Assembly: GCA_027531445.1 (NCBI GenBank)
Contig: JAPZRK010000083.1
Coordinates: forward strand, 1-45,223
Source of the DNA: Leptospira sp.
Lineage (GTDB): Bacteria; Spirochaetota; Leptospiria; Leptospirales; Leptospiraceae
Direction of reading: 5' to 3'
DNA: 45,223 bases
In this document: piece after piece, positions 16,916-25,555 of the stretch
How positions within the stretch are numbered: position 1 is the stretch's first letter
Layout: each line of letters begins with the position of its first letter
Translations under genes and position numbers: made by a program
Notes under the pieces: generated by a model
What the model saw: the letters and a program-made list of their open reading frames with translations, nothing else
What the model was told of the DNA's origin: nothing
Database searches by the model: none

Positions 16916-17934
16916 AATTTTCTATCTTTCTACTCATTGCAATATCGACTTTCTTTTCATGTGCATCTACTAACCGTTATTTTAACGCCGCAAGGAGCGG
17001 GGACGAAGCAGTCATACAAAAGTATCTCGCTGAAAATGGTGATGCCAATATCAAAGACAAAACAGATTCAAATATGTTAATCTATGCGGCTGGACATGGA
17101 AACAAAGCGATAGTAGAAATGCTTTTGAATGCAGGAGTTGATGTAAATTCAGCAAATAACCAAAAGCGTACACCACTCATGATGGCAACCAACTTCGGTC
17201 ATTTAGAGATTGTTAAGTTATTGATTGCACGAGGTGCTGATGTTCGTAAACAAGACATCGTCAATTGGGATGCACTTATGGTTGGAATTTTAAGATACCA
17301 GAATGATATCTGCAAAGAACTTTTGAAACACAAACCGAATCTCAAAGCGGCAAATAGCGATGGTCAGTCAGCTTTGATCCTAGCAGTTCAAGTTCAGTTT
17401 TTAGAAATTTTACCGCAACTCATTGCAGGATCGGATCTCAACCAAGAGGATTTGTATGGTGAAACAGCCCTGGTCAAAGCGGTATCTCGAAATGATGTAG
17501 AATCCATCCGCCAGCTAGCGAAAGCGCGTGCGAAGATGAATGCAAGAAGTAAAGACGGCAAAACCACAGTCATGATGGCTACAAAAAAAGGCTCTGTAGA
17601 AATGCTCAAAGCCTTAAAAGATGGAGGAGCCGATTTAAACTTACAGGATAATGCAGGTTTAACGGCAACCATGTGGGCAGTAAATATGCGAGAGATTACA
17701 GTCTTACGCACACTTGTGGACTACGGCGCAAATCTCAATGTACAAGATAAATTGGGTCAAACTGCACTGATGAAGGCAATTCTACAAGGCAATCAGGAAA
17801 TGACGAGTATCATCCTAGCCAAACGTCCGAATCTCGCACTAAAGGACAATAATGGAGACAATGCCCTGGCTGTTGCTCGCAGTGCAAGTCAAGGTGAGAT
17901 TGCCCAGCTTCTCATCAAAGCTGGGGCGAAGTAG
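16912..17934 (+). CDS. Ankyrin-repeat lipoprotein
   Basis: A 340-residue lipoprotein with a signal peptide (MKFSIFLLIAISTFFSC) whose lipobox ends F-F-S-C, followed by about nine ankyrin repeats of about 33 residues each, with G-x-T-A/P-L and LL..GAD-type motifs (for example MLLNAGVDVNSANNQKRTPL). Ankyrin arrays mediate protein contacts; here they would act in the periplasm or at the outer-membrane inner face. The start is the TTG at 16912, which overlaps the lgt-like stop as TTGA and has GGAG nine bases upstream, so translation is probably coupled to the lgt-like gene. Confidence 0.85.
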   Translation: MKFSIFLLIAISTFFSCASTNRYFNAARSGDEAVIQKYLAENGDANIKDKTDSNMLIYAAGHGNKAIVEMLLNAGVDVNSANNQKRTPLMMATNFGHLEIVKLLIARGADVRKQDIVNWDALMVGILRYQNDICKELLKHKPNLKAANSDGQSALILAVQVQFLEILPQLIAGSDLNQEDLYGETALVKAVSRNDVESIRQLAKARAKMNARSKDGKTTVMMATKKGSVEMLKALKDGGADLNLQDNAGLTATMWAVNMREITVLRTLVDYGANLNVQDKLGQTALMKAILQGNQEMTSIILAKRPNLALKDNNGDNALAVARSASQGEIAQLLIKAGAK

Positions 17935-17963
17935 CCGTCAGCGGTAAATAATTTAGAAATAAT

Positions 17964-19778
17964 TTAGCTTCTAACTGAAGTTATATATTTTAATAAATCC
18001 GTGGCAAGGTCAGGGATTCCGGATTTGAGGATGGTGATTTTCCCTTCCTTTTGACCAATCTTATCTAACAAAAGATTGGTTACGGATTTTGCCATGACAT
18101 TGGTTCGTTCCATAAAAACGGAGTGATGGTTTACATACACCCAATCTCCAATAAACAATAAGTTCTCGATCGGTGATTGAATGGTAGGTCTGTTTGCTTC
18201 GTCACCGGGGCGCATTCCCGTATAAGTATCCCAGTGGTTGATATAAAACTCCGTGTATTTTGGTAGGTCAGGAATGATGAGACGGAGGTCTGCATCGACT
18301 TTTTTGGCAATCTCTGGAAACGGAAGTTTTAAGAGTTCTTGCCACTTAGAAACTTGTACTTCGATAAGATCGATTTTTTTCTCTCTGAGTTCTGGGATTT
18401 GTTTTGCCGCCCAATTGGAAGTATAACCTAAGTTATCATATCCCGTTGGCATAAAATCAAAGGCTTCCCATTCTCCTTCAGGAAAACGTTTGAACCAAGC
18501 TTCACTATTTTCATACAGAAGGTTTACGCATAGAATGTGTGCATTGGTCAACTTCATGATTCTTTTGAAGTAGTCGTCTTCATCTGACAGACGACTGGAG
18601 CTTAAAAATTTCTGAGTGCCCGGAACGTCACCTGCAACGATAAAATAATCGGCATTAAAAACGCCTGGTTTCATCTCTAATACTTCTAACTCAGAATGGT
18701 GGGCACCACAGAAAGGACAATGGTCATATTCTCCAGGAGGGATGACATTCCCACAAATGCGACAGCGACGGATTTTGCCTTTCGGAAATGTTTCATTGGT
18801 GCGAACCGACTTGATTTTACCATGCACATCTTTTTCTATACCAGAAACTTCTTGGTAGTATAAGACCTTTCCACCTTTGGATTCAATGTGTTGGACCATG
18901 GGTTGGATAAAAGTTTTGCTAGGTGGCCAAGCATACAAATCCACTCTGGAATCGCTGGGTTGGTTTCCCAACTTCATAAAATTTACAACAGCGAGAGCCG
19001 AACATTCTTTCGTGCTCATAAAAAAGCCCATTTCGGATAAAGCTTCAAAGAAGTGTTTGATGTATTCTACACTCATTCCATTTTTGATTGCCCAATCGTA
19101 AAATGTAATGCTATCAAGATACATTCTGTCCTTTTCATTGGAAAAATCAAAACCCCACATCTTCATAGAGACCATCAAAGTCTCAAACATATTGGAGGCT
19201 GGTTTGTTGATGTCTTCTCTAGATGGAACATAAATTCCATTATTGAGCATCTCTAATCTATCGAAAGGGATGGGCCACGTTGTGCTTCGGATTTTGCTTT
19301 GGACACCCCGCTTTGAAACGAAATAGTAAAAAGAATCGTTTTGGGAGAGATGTTTGATTTTGATTTTATGCCGACCGAGGAACTCTCTTAAATTCTTATA
19401 AAATCCCCAGATTGCGTGTAATCCGTGTTCGCGTTCATATCCTTCCTTGCCAAAATGTTTTTTTGCAAAGTGTTTGTCAGTCCACGTTTTGAGTTTGCCA
19501 CCAGCGATGCCAGTCTTCTCTAAGATTGTTACTGCGAATCCACGATCTGCAAGTTCACATCCTGCTTGGAGTCCGGCAAGTCCTCCTCCGACGATACAAA
19601 CTGACTTTCCATTTGGCTTTAGATTTGCAAAATTTTCTTCAAGAAGGGGAAAGTCTTTTTTAACATTGGAATTACCGAAATATGCATAACCAATGCCACC
19701 TGTGAGAGATAAGGCGGCACCGCTTCCTACAACTTTAAGGCCTTTAAGAAAGAAATCTTTACGATTGAGTTTGGACAT
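17964..19778 (-). CDS. Exported FAD-dependent oxidoreductase with an inserted zinc ribbon
   Basis: A 604-residue flavoprotein of the phytoene-desaturase/amine-oxidase type. After an N-terminal hydrophobic segment (residues 13-33) the dinucleotide-binding motif GGGLAGLQAG (64-73) is followed by an acidic strand end (LEK) and GGK. The C-terminal FAD block reads LLFIGDWVY. Residues 339-357 form an insertion with C339-x2-C342-x11-C354-x2-C357, a zinc-ribbon or rubredoxin-like site. The N-terminus NRKDFFLKG resembles a Tat signal with R-K instead of R-R. Substrate unknown; relatives act on carotenoids or other isoprenoids. It is the last gene of a three-gene operon, 8 bp after the DUF4105 gene. 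Confidence 0.8.
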   Translation of the reverse strand: MSKLNRKDFFLKGLKVVGSGAALSLTGGIGYAYFGNSNVKKDFPLLEENFANLKPNGKSVCIVGGGLAGLQAGCELADRGFAVTILEKTGIAGGKLKTWTDKHFAKKHFGKEGYEREHGLHAIWGFYKNLREFLGRHKIKIKHLSQNDSFYYFVSKRGVQSKIRSTTWPIPFDRLEMLNNGIYVPSREDINKPASNMFETLMVSMKMWGFDFSNEKDRMYLDSITFYDWAIKNGMSVEYIKHFFEALSEMGFFMSTKECSALAVVNFMKLGNQPSDSRVDLYAWPPSKTFIQPMVQHIESKGGKVLYYQEVSGIEKDVHGKIKSVRTNETFPKGKIRRCRICGNVIPPGEYDHCPFCGAHHSELEVLEMKPGVFNADYFIVAGDVPGTQKFLSSSRLSDEDDYFKRIMKLTNAHILCVNLLYENSEAWFKRFPEGEWEAFDFMPTGYDNLGYTSNWAAKQIPELREKKIDLIEVQVSKWQELLKLPFPEIAKKVDADLRLIIPDLPKYTEFYINHWDTYTGMRPGDEANRPTIQSPIENLLFIGDWVYVNHHSVFMERTNVMAKSVTNLLLDKIGQKEGKITILKSGIPDLATDLLKYITSVRS

Positions 19779-19786
19779 CGGAATCG

Positions 19787-21010
19787 TTAGTTGCTAGATG
19801 TGGCTTGCAAATTTGATGAAGAGTCTTTTCGGAGATTATAAAAGATCAAACCAAAATAGACACATGTAAAAAACAAAGCGGCGTCAATACTCTGCGGTAG
19901 GATTGAAATGCGCAAAAGAAATGCAAGTGAGAGCATTCCTAGTCTTAGATATAAATATTTTTTGAAAGTCGCATCACTAAACTTATCTTTTTTCCATAAG
20001 ATATAATCTATGGGTGTAAAGACGAGAATCATGATCGTATCATTCATAAACGGAAAAGAAGTAAGTAGAAGGACAAGTAAAGTAAAGGCACCGGCAACAA
20101 TAGAGATAAATCCAAACACTTTTGTACCAAGATTTGAAAATCTTTTTCTTAGATAGCCGGGTATTTGGGACAAAACTATTCCAACAAACAAAGCAAATAC
20201 GAAATTTCCAAGCAGGTCAAAGGATTCTGGCATTTTGAGAAAATCAGGGTGAACCATTTCTTTTTCTTTGGTTATTTTTGCATCTTCGACAGCAAAGAGT
20301 AGATCATAAGGAAGATAGATGATTTTATTCGAATCTCTTTGTATATCAGTATCATGATCTAATAGAAGTTTTTCGCAAAATCGCAACCAAAATATCGTTT
20401 GTGAATAAGGGAGGAGTCTTGCTCTCCATGTGCTTTTGTTTGCGTCTGTCTCAAGTGCAAGTGCTTTGCCATAAACGTCGCCTATGATGTCACGAATGAA
20501 GGTTACGCAGTTGGATTCGAAGTTGTCATATTCGTAGCCATTTTTTTTATCAGACATCACTTTTAGAATGGCATTGGCAAATTTCATCTTCTGCGTATCA
20601 TCAAGGATAAATTCCGATGTATAGATACCTCGTCCGGTGGTGTCCCAGAATGTATAAGCATTCGCCATAGTGCGAATTTTGACAAAGAATAATGCTTCCC
20701 CTTTTAGGAATCGCCAAACAAAGCCAGGTGATTCGTCATATTCGCCAAAATCGATGTAAAAATCTGTTTTATCAAATTGTTTTCCTGAATACACTCTGAG
20801 TGCGGAATGACCAAATGCCGTCGTCACGGTGTGCGCGGGAGTCACCGTTACCAATTGGAAATGTACGTCGCTCAGTTGTTTTGGATTCAATCCTTGTAAA
20901 AAAGAGACGACCTGATTTTCCGGAGTGGGTGCCGAAGAATCGCTAGGAGACTGGGCATAAATTGAGGAGAAAGATAAGAAGGTTATGATAAAAAGAGAAT
21001 GGATACGCAT
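19787..21010 (-). CDS. DUF4105 (Lnb N-terminal-like) membrane protein
   Basis: A 407-residue protein with a Sec signal peptide (MRIHSLFIITFLSFSSIYAQ). A periplasmic domain carries the DUF4105 hallmarks: T-x-x-x-x-FGHSALRV, then YIDFGEYD, and NCVTFIRD. This pattern is related to cysteine/histidine-type hydrolase folds, and the family includes the periplasmic part of bifidobacterial Lnb. Four to five C-terminal hydrophobic segments (from about residue 265) form a membrane domain. Function unknown. It sits 19 bp after the hydrolase-like lipoprotein gene and 8 bp before the flavoprotein gene, so the three probably form one operon. Confidence 0.8.
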   Translation of the reverse strand: MRIHSLFIITFLSFSSIYAQSPSDSSAPTPENQVVSFLQGLNPKQLSDVHFQLVTVTPAHTVTTAFGHSALRVYSGKQFDKTDFYIDFGEYDESPGFVWRFLKGEALFFVKIRTMANAYTFWDTTGRGIYTSEFILDDTQKMKFANAILKVMSDKKNGYEYDNFESNCVTFIRDIIGDVYGKALALETDANKSTWRARLLPYSQTIFWLRFCEKLLLDHDTDIQRDSNKIIYLPYDLLFAVEDAKITKEKEMVHPDFLKMPESFDLLGNFVFALFVGIVLSQIPGYLRKRFSNLGTKVFGFISIVAGAFTLLVLLLTSFPFMNDTIMILVFTPIDYILWKKDKFSDATFKKYLYLRLGMLSLAFLLRISILPQSIDAALFFTCVYFGLIFYNLRKDSSSNLQATSSN

Positions 21011-21029
21011 AGGAATTAGTTTTCTTTGT

Positions 21030-22121
21030 TTATTTGATATTTTTGGTTTCGATGATATATGTAATGAAAGCTTTCATTCTTTCTTCAGGTAACGGGACTC
21101 GGAAATAATGATCATTTCTCCAGCTTGGAAAAAGCGGTGCACCTGGAATGTATCCATCCGAAAGCAACGTCAAACCTTCGTTAGGTCCGAACTGGGATAG
21201 ATAGTCGTACAACGGACGGGCTCTGTCTGTCACTACTTGCGACATAGGAACACCAACAATGTTCACAACAATCATAGATTTTGGAAATTCAACATTTTTT
21301 GCGAGTGGTGCATCCGGACCGCCGCGAAGGGATTCGAGACCTTTCCAGTTATAATTATTCCACCAGAAATAGAGTTTACCCTCTTTGCTGTACAACCAAT
21401 GTTCCATCATGGCATTCATCACAAGGCTTCCTTTTGTGAGACCACCAAAGTTGAACCAACCTGACACCTTTGCAAAGTAAGGTTCTTTGCCACACTGGTC
21501 GATCGCCATCTTGAAGTCTCCACTGCCTTTACTTGCAGTTCCTATGATGATTGTATTTTTGTCTTGGTTGTTGCGAATGAACTCGCATATGATCGCACCA
21601 TTTCCTTCAACTGTGCCCGTTTGGTCTGTCGGGATAACGGCGTCCGTAATGCCCATGGAACGAACCATACTTCGAATCATTTTGCCATCGGCATCGACTT
21701 CAGTATTGTCTTTGTAAAACATTCCTGGAGCAATCGCGAACATAATGTTCTTTTTGCTATAATCTGGACGTTTTCTCAACATTTCATTTTGTTTTGTGAA
21801 AACGTATTCGATAAACTTACGGTTGATGGGTTCGGTAATCGCTCGATGATAAAAAACGGCCGCCGCATGATCAATGTCAGTCTCGTTCTGAATCTCGAGT
21901 AAAACTTCTCGAGTGAGATCGGAAAGTTTGCGATACTTTGGATAAGCCGCCGCCCAATCCAAAATTGCCTTTTCGCTTTCGCAAATTTCATCTACGTAGT
22001 AGTCAATGCCTTCACATTGCATACTTTTGAGCGCCTCTTTGGGATCATTCAATCGTCGATCGGCAGTGCAGGTAACAAGGAATAGGAGGATAAGGATATA
22101 AGAAAAACGAAAGTAGGTCAT
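21030..22121 (-). CDS. Predicted lipoprotein with an alpha/beta-hydrolase-like core
   Basis: A 363-residue lipoprotein. The signal peptide (MTYFRFSYILILLFLVTC) ends in lipobox L-V-T-C. The centre has IIIGTASKGSGD, which resembles the nucleophile elbow of alpha/beta hydrolases of the G-x-S-K-G type, and the end has LLSDGYIPG and WRNDHYFRVP, possible sites for the acid and histidine. That assignment is tentative. The ATG at 22121 is preferred because the alternative ATG at 22169 lies inside the terminator of the preceding gene and would place 16 residues before the signal peptide. It is the first gene of an operon with the DUF4105 and flavoprotein genes. Confidence 0.65.
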   Translation of the reverse strand: MTYFRFSYILILLFLVTCTADRRLNDPKEALKSMQCEGIDYYVDEICESEKAILDWAAAYPKYRKLSDLTREVLLEIQNETDIDHAAAVFYHRAITEPINRKFIEYVFTKQNEMLRKRPDYSKKNIMFAIAPGMFYKDNTEVDADGKMIRSMVRSMGITDAVIPTDQTGTVEGNGAIICEFIRNNQDKNTIIIGTASKGSGDFKMAIDQCGKEPYFAKVSGWFNFGGLTKGSLVMNAMMEHWLYSKEGKLYFWWNNYNWKGLESLRGGPDAPLAKNVEFPKSMIVVNIVGVPMSQVVTDRARPLYDYLSQFGPNEGLTLLSDGYIPGAPLFPSWRNDHYFRVPLPEERMKAFITYIIETKNIK

Positions 22122-22155
22122 GTGATTGTCAGCTTGATTGGAGTTGGAGTGAGAG

Positions 22156-22191
22156 AAAAAAAAGATCATGCTGTAGTGGAACTACAGCATG
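22156..22191 (-). terminator. Intrinsic terminator of the TRL-like lipoprotein gene
   Basis: An eleven-base-pair perfect stem (CATGCTGTAGT at 22167-22177 with ACTACAGCATG at 22181-22191) with a three-base loop, followed on the reverse strand by an eight-T run (22156-22163). It lies 13 bp after the stop codon. Confidence 0.9.
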
Positions 22192-22204
22192 ATTGGTTGT
22201 GGAA

Positions 22205-22612
22205 TTAAGTTCCGTTAACAAGAATGCAAGTTTCTACTAGAACTGATCCAAGTAGAGTGTTGCTTTCTGCATCAATAGAAGTAACTTTTGTGATACCACC
22301 AGCTTTAGCACCAGCTGCAAGAGACATGTCTCCGCTTCTGATTAGGCCAAGGATAGAGTTTGTGCAAGCGCGACCAGTTTTTGTTCCAACTGGTTTACCA
22401 CCGTCTTTACCCCATACGCAACCTGCTTCAGCAGTACCTTGCTCAGTCATACCCCAACCGCAGTTTTGGTTTGATTTAACGTTGTCCATGATTGAACCAG
22501 AAGAAGCTGGCTGAATAGAAGGTCCACCAGATCCAGATCCAGAACAAGCAATAGCAGCAGCTACTGCGAACGCAGTTAAAACACCCAAAGAGTTTTTGAA
22601 GTTGTTAGTCAT
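22205..22612 (-). CDS. TRL-like family lipoprotein
   Basis: A 135-residue small lipoprotein. The signal peptide (LGVLTAFAVAAAIAC) ends in A-I-A-C and is followed by a flexible SGSGSGG linker. The mature part has GRACTNSILGLIRSGDMS, AGAKAGGITKVTSID and a closing VETCILVNG, matching the TRL family pattern (a small bacterial lipoprotein family first named from a tRNA-associated locus; function unknown). It is a single-gene unit with a good promoter at 22665-22692, GGAG before the ATG and a strong terminator, which suggests high expression. Confidence 0.8.
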   Translation of the reverse strand: MTNNFKNSLGVLTAFAVAAAIACSGSGSGGPSIQPASSGSIMDNVKSNQNCGWGMTEQGTAEAGCVWGKDGGKPVGTKTGRACTNSILGLIRSGDMSLAAGAKAGGITKVTSIDAESNTLLGSVLVETCILVNGT

Positions 22613-22664
22613 ATTTTTCTCCGTGAAAAATTAAGAATCGATGTAAATCGAAACTTACCAAGCA

Positions 22665-22692
22665 TTTATACGCCATTTATTACAATAGTCAA
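22665..22692 (-). promoter_or_regulatory. Promoter of the TRL-like lipoprotein gene
   Basis: On the reverse strand TTGACT (22687-22692) and TATAAA (22665-22670) are spaced by 16 bases, giving a near-consensus sigma-70 promoter with a leader of roughly 45 bases. Confidence 0.7.
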
Positions 22693-22782
22693 TAGAAAAA
22701 GAGTAGAACGAAATAAAATTTATAAAAGAAGCTTAAAGTTTTTTGCATTGCGCAATAAAATGAAACATGATTGTAATTTTTA

Positions 22783-23547
22783 TCAATAAATATAGGGGAT
22801 TATACGCTTTTTATCTGTTGGAAAATCTTTAAATTTAGAATGATACCAAGATAAAGTGCGTGTGCTACGCCCAAATAAGTAACAAGTCATGAGAAAAAAA
22901 ATGACATATGACTCCCAATGATGGGAAAGAACTGCAATACCTAGCCAGGAAACGAGTTCAAAAAAGTAGTGTGGGCAGATCACTTTATCGAATAACGCAC
23001 CTTTGGGGATGGTGTATTCATTACTTTGTTGAGTCGATCGAAGTTTCTTGAGGATGAGGTGATGGTAAAAATTACCAATCTGTCCAATAGAAAAAAGTAA
23101 CATGCCCAACATCAACATGGGATCCAAAAAGGAGATAATTTCCGGATAAATCATTTTAGCATGGTTGGAACCAAGTAAGAGCCCTATATTTGTATATGCT
23201 AAAGTAATCACGATCACTCCAATAATGCCGATTTTTCCAGAAAACTGATGTAAGAATAAAACTTCTAAACAACGTTTTGCAAAATGAAATGTAAAAATAA
23301 GGAGTAATATGATCTGGTATGAGGATTGCAACTTCCAGTTGGGAACTGTAGAAGCATAACCTAAAATGGGAATAAAATATATAATGAACATTCCAATTCG
23401 AGGAGAGATACCTTCTGAAGAGGCAAACTTGCTATAGGGGAGATTAAATTTACCAGTAGATTCGAGATAAAATACAATGATACCGAAGCTCAAATAAAAT
23501 AGGACTTGGATGTAAAAGATGAGAGAGGGTTCAGGTAAATAGATCAT
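22783..23547 (-). CDS. Steroid 5-alpha-reductase / polyprenol reductase-like membrane protein
   Basis: A 254-residue protein with about six hydrophobic segments and a C-terminal NADPH-binding block typical of the steroid 5-alpha-reductase superfamily: IPKGALFDKVICPHYFFEL, then SWLGIAVLS and the closing RTLSWYHSKFKDFPTDKKRI. The CPHYFFEL version is closer to polyprenol reductases (SRD5A3-like, C-P-H-Y-x-x-E) than to steroid enzymes, so an isoprenoid alcohol or an enoyl lipid may be the substrate. It follows the desaturase gene by 6 bp on the same strand, so the two are likely co-transcribed. An AAGGA lies 10 bases before the ATG. Confidence 0.75.
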   Translation of the reverse strand: MIYLPEPSLIFYIQVLFYLSFGIIVFYLESTGKFNLPYSKFASSEGISPRIGMFIIYFIPILGYASTVPNWKLQSSYQIILLLIFTFHFAKRCLEVLFLHQFSGKIGIIGVIVITLAYTNIGLLLGSNHAKMIYPEIISFLDPMLMLGMLLFSIGQIGNFYHHLILKKLRSTQQSNEYTIPKGALFDKVICPHYFFELVSWLGIAVLSHHWESYVIFFLMTCYLFGRSTRTLSWYHSKFKDFPTDKKRIIPYIY

Positions 23548-23553
23548 GTAGTA

Positions 23554-24561
23554 TTATCCTTTGTCTTTTTTGTAAAATACCATTCCACCTGTATCTGGAA
23601 CAAATATACATTCGCGTGCACTCCGAAAAAAAACACGCCAGATGGACTCTTTAGACTCAAGATAATCATCACCCAAAAAAATCTTTAAACTCTTTTTGGC
23701 TTCTTTCAATTTATAATGGGGAATCGTCGGAAAGAGGTGATGGACTACGTGTGTGCCAATGTTGTGGTGGATGGGTTCAAAGATTCCATAGCTTCTATCT
23801 ACGGTTGAAAGTGCTCCGATTGTATACTTCCAATCCTTTCCTCGATACCAAGGAACAGTCGTCTCTGTATGATGTAAGAACGTTACAAGTGAGAGCCAGA
23901 TCACAAAAATAGAGTAAGGAATAAAGTAATAAGTGATAAAAAATAAAATGCCATTGATGTAAGTCAGATAGGCAAGGAAACAAACGAAGCCGAAAATCCA
24001 TATCGTGCTCGTTAAGGCATTCTTTTTTTCACCTCGGGGAAAAAGTTGACTGTTTGGGTGAAAATGGGAACCATCTCGGCCAGAAGAGCGAACAAAGAGA
24101 TAAAGAGGAAAGACAATCAAAAACAATTTGAATCTAGCAATTTTGGCAGGTAGGGAAAGAGCTTTGTATTGTGACTCAGTGAGCGGATGCCAACTTTCAT
24201 CTCTGTCGATATCTCCCGTATGATTGTGGTGGGTTCTATGTGATACCTTCCATCCATGAAAAGGAACAAGAAGAGGGGTGTGAGCAAGATGCCCAATTAG
24301 AAAATTAAGCCACGTTATGTGAGAAAAAGATCCATGACCACAATCATGACCAACAACAAAGAGGGCCCACATCATAGTGCCTGTTGCAAACCAGAAGAAT
24401 GGTAGAAACCATACTGAATTCAAGTAAAATGCGAGTGCATACAAGACTGCAATGATTGCAATATCCCAAAAAAAATAAAATAAGCTCAAAGGTACGGAAG
24501 GACAAAAAGCACTGTCGGGAATTGAATGTCTCAACTCTGGAATAGAATAAATATGTTTCAT
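23554..24561 (-). CDS. Membrane fatty-acid desaturase (omega-3/delta-12 type)
   Basis: A 335-residue di-iron desaturase with the three boxes HDCGH (72-76), HRTHH (108-112) and HVVHH near residue 275. The spacing and the sequence GTHVVHHLFPTIPHY are those of the plant/cyanobacterial delta-12 and omega-3 group. It likely adjusts membrane fluidity. It is transcribed ahead of the steroid-reductase-like gene. The ATG at 24561 has no clear Shine-Dalgarno sequence. It differs from the desaturase at the left end mainly in box sequences and length. Confidence 0.9.
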   Translation of the reverse strand: MKHIYSIPELRHSIPDSAFCPSVPLSLFYFFWDIAIIAVLYALAFYLNSVWFLPFFWFATGTMMWALFVVGHDCGHGSFSHITWLNFLIGHLAHTPLLVPFHGWKVSHRTHHNHTGDIDRDESWHPLTESQYKALSLPAKIARFKLFLIVFPLYLFVRSSGRDGSHFHPNSQLFPRGEKKNALTSTIWIFGFVCFLAYLTYINGILFFITYYFIPYSIFVIWLSLVTFLHHTETTVPWYRGKDWKYTIGALSTVDRSYGIFEPIHHNIGTHVVHHLFPTIPHYKLKEAKKSLKIFLGDDYLESKESIWRVFFRSARECIFVPDTGGMVFYKKDKG

Positions 24562-24605
24562 GAAAGGATTTCTTACAAACTTACAGCGTTAACTATATTT
24601 TAAAA

Positions 24606-24637
24606 CAAAAAAAAAGGCGAATGAAGATTCGCCTTTT
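24606..24637 (-). terminator. Intrinsic terminator downstream of the exported-protein gene
   Basis: An eleven-base-pair stem (AAAAGGCGAAT at 24612-24622 with ATTCGCCTTTT at 24627-24637), GAAG loop, followed on the reverse strand by a long T run. It lies 25 bp after the stop at 24662. Confidence 0.9.
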
Positions 24638-24661
24638 GATCGGAACCGATAGAATTTGTAA

Positions 24662-25525
24662 TTAATTTGACATTTTTAAATCTTTGATATCATAAAATTT
24701 ACGGAAGAGAAGTCCGTTCGTTTGTTTCTTTGTATCAAAAATTAAAATCGCAACTTTATTGAAGGAAAGAAAATTCGGACGATATTGAGTGTAGTGGTGC
24801 GATGTGATAGACGCCTGATATTTGTTATTATAGATAGTATACGTATGTTTTGGTAGCGTATCGTGTATCTGCTTCTTTTTTTCTTCTGGCGTTTGAGCAA
24901 TGTAGTTATGAACTACGATTTTGTCTGGAGTAGGACCGCCTTCACCGAATAAGGTGAAAGGTAACGCTTTTGCTTGGTTTTTGCAAAGATAATCCACTAC
25001 TTCTGTAAACGTAGGTTCAGGAATCTCTGCTTCAAATCCTTGCCAGTGAAGTTTTTCTACAGCTTCGATTTTCTTTTTGTAAGTTTCTTCGCCCCATACT
25101 TCTTTCGCGGATACTGGCGTAGGCATTACATTTGTAAAAAAGAGGGATTTTGCTTCTTTTTTCGGATCAAACTTTCTCCATTCTGGATACGGAACAAGGC
25201 GTCTTTCTGATTCGTTGATTTCGTTTCTTTCGTGAGCCGCTAAAACATAGATCGCATAATCTTGGTTATCCATAACTCGAGATTCTACTTCAACGAGTAC
25301 ATCTAGGAATTCTCCTCGGCCCGTTTCTGCGTGTCTTTTGATGAAAGAAACGTTTTTCAATCGAATGCGAGTGTCATAGATCGAAAGGGGATAAAGGTCA
25401 TGGATGTCCTTTGAGCCCTGTGTTGAAGTTGCACCGCTATTTGAAGAAACTGTCGTGCCGTTGTCTTGAGCTCCCAGAGCCAGCGCAAGAATGCTGAAGA
25501 AGGAAAGTATGTATAGTTTTTTCAT
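24662..25525 (-). CDS. Exported protein of unknown function
   Basis: A 287-residue secreted protein with a clear signal peptide (MKKLYILSFFSILALALGAQ, cleavage probably after G-A-Q or A-L-G-A) and a Ser/Thr/Gly-rich linker. The mature part is polar, with no domain I recognise. Size and secretion recall Leptospira flagellar-sheath proteins such as FcpB, but I cannot establish that from memory. Supporting only weakly, a sigma-28-like promoter sequence lies at 25556-25583. It has its own strong terminator, so it is a single-gene unit 66 bp after panD. The ribosome binding site is weak. Confidence 0.65.
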   Translation of the reverse strand: MKKLYILSFFSILALALGAQDNGTTVSSNSGATSTQGSKDIHDLYPLSIYDTRIRLKNVSFIKRHAETGRGEFLDVLVEVESRVMDNQDYAIYVLAAHERNEINESERRLVPYPEWRKFDPKKEAKSLFFTNVMPTPVSAKEVWGEETYKKKIEAVEKLHWQGFEAEIPEPTFTEVVDYLCKNQAKALPFTLFGEGGPTPDKIVVHNYIAQTPEEKKKQIHDTLPKHTYTIYNNKYQASITSHHYTQYRPNFLSFNKVAILIFDTKKQTNGLLFRKFYDIKDLKMSN

Positions 25526-25555
25526 GTTCCGAGTTCCGATTTGATTCTACATTAA

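Noticed and set aside
22122..22169. Longer start of the hydrolase-like lipoprotein gene at 22169
   Set aside because: The ATG lies inside the terminator hairpin of the previous gene, and the extra residues precede a complete lipoprotein signal peptide.
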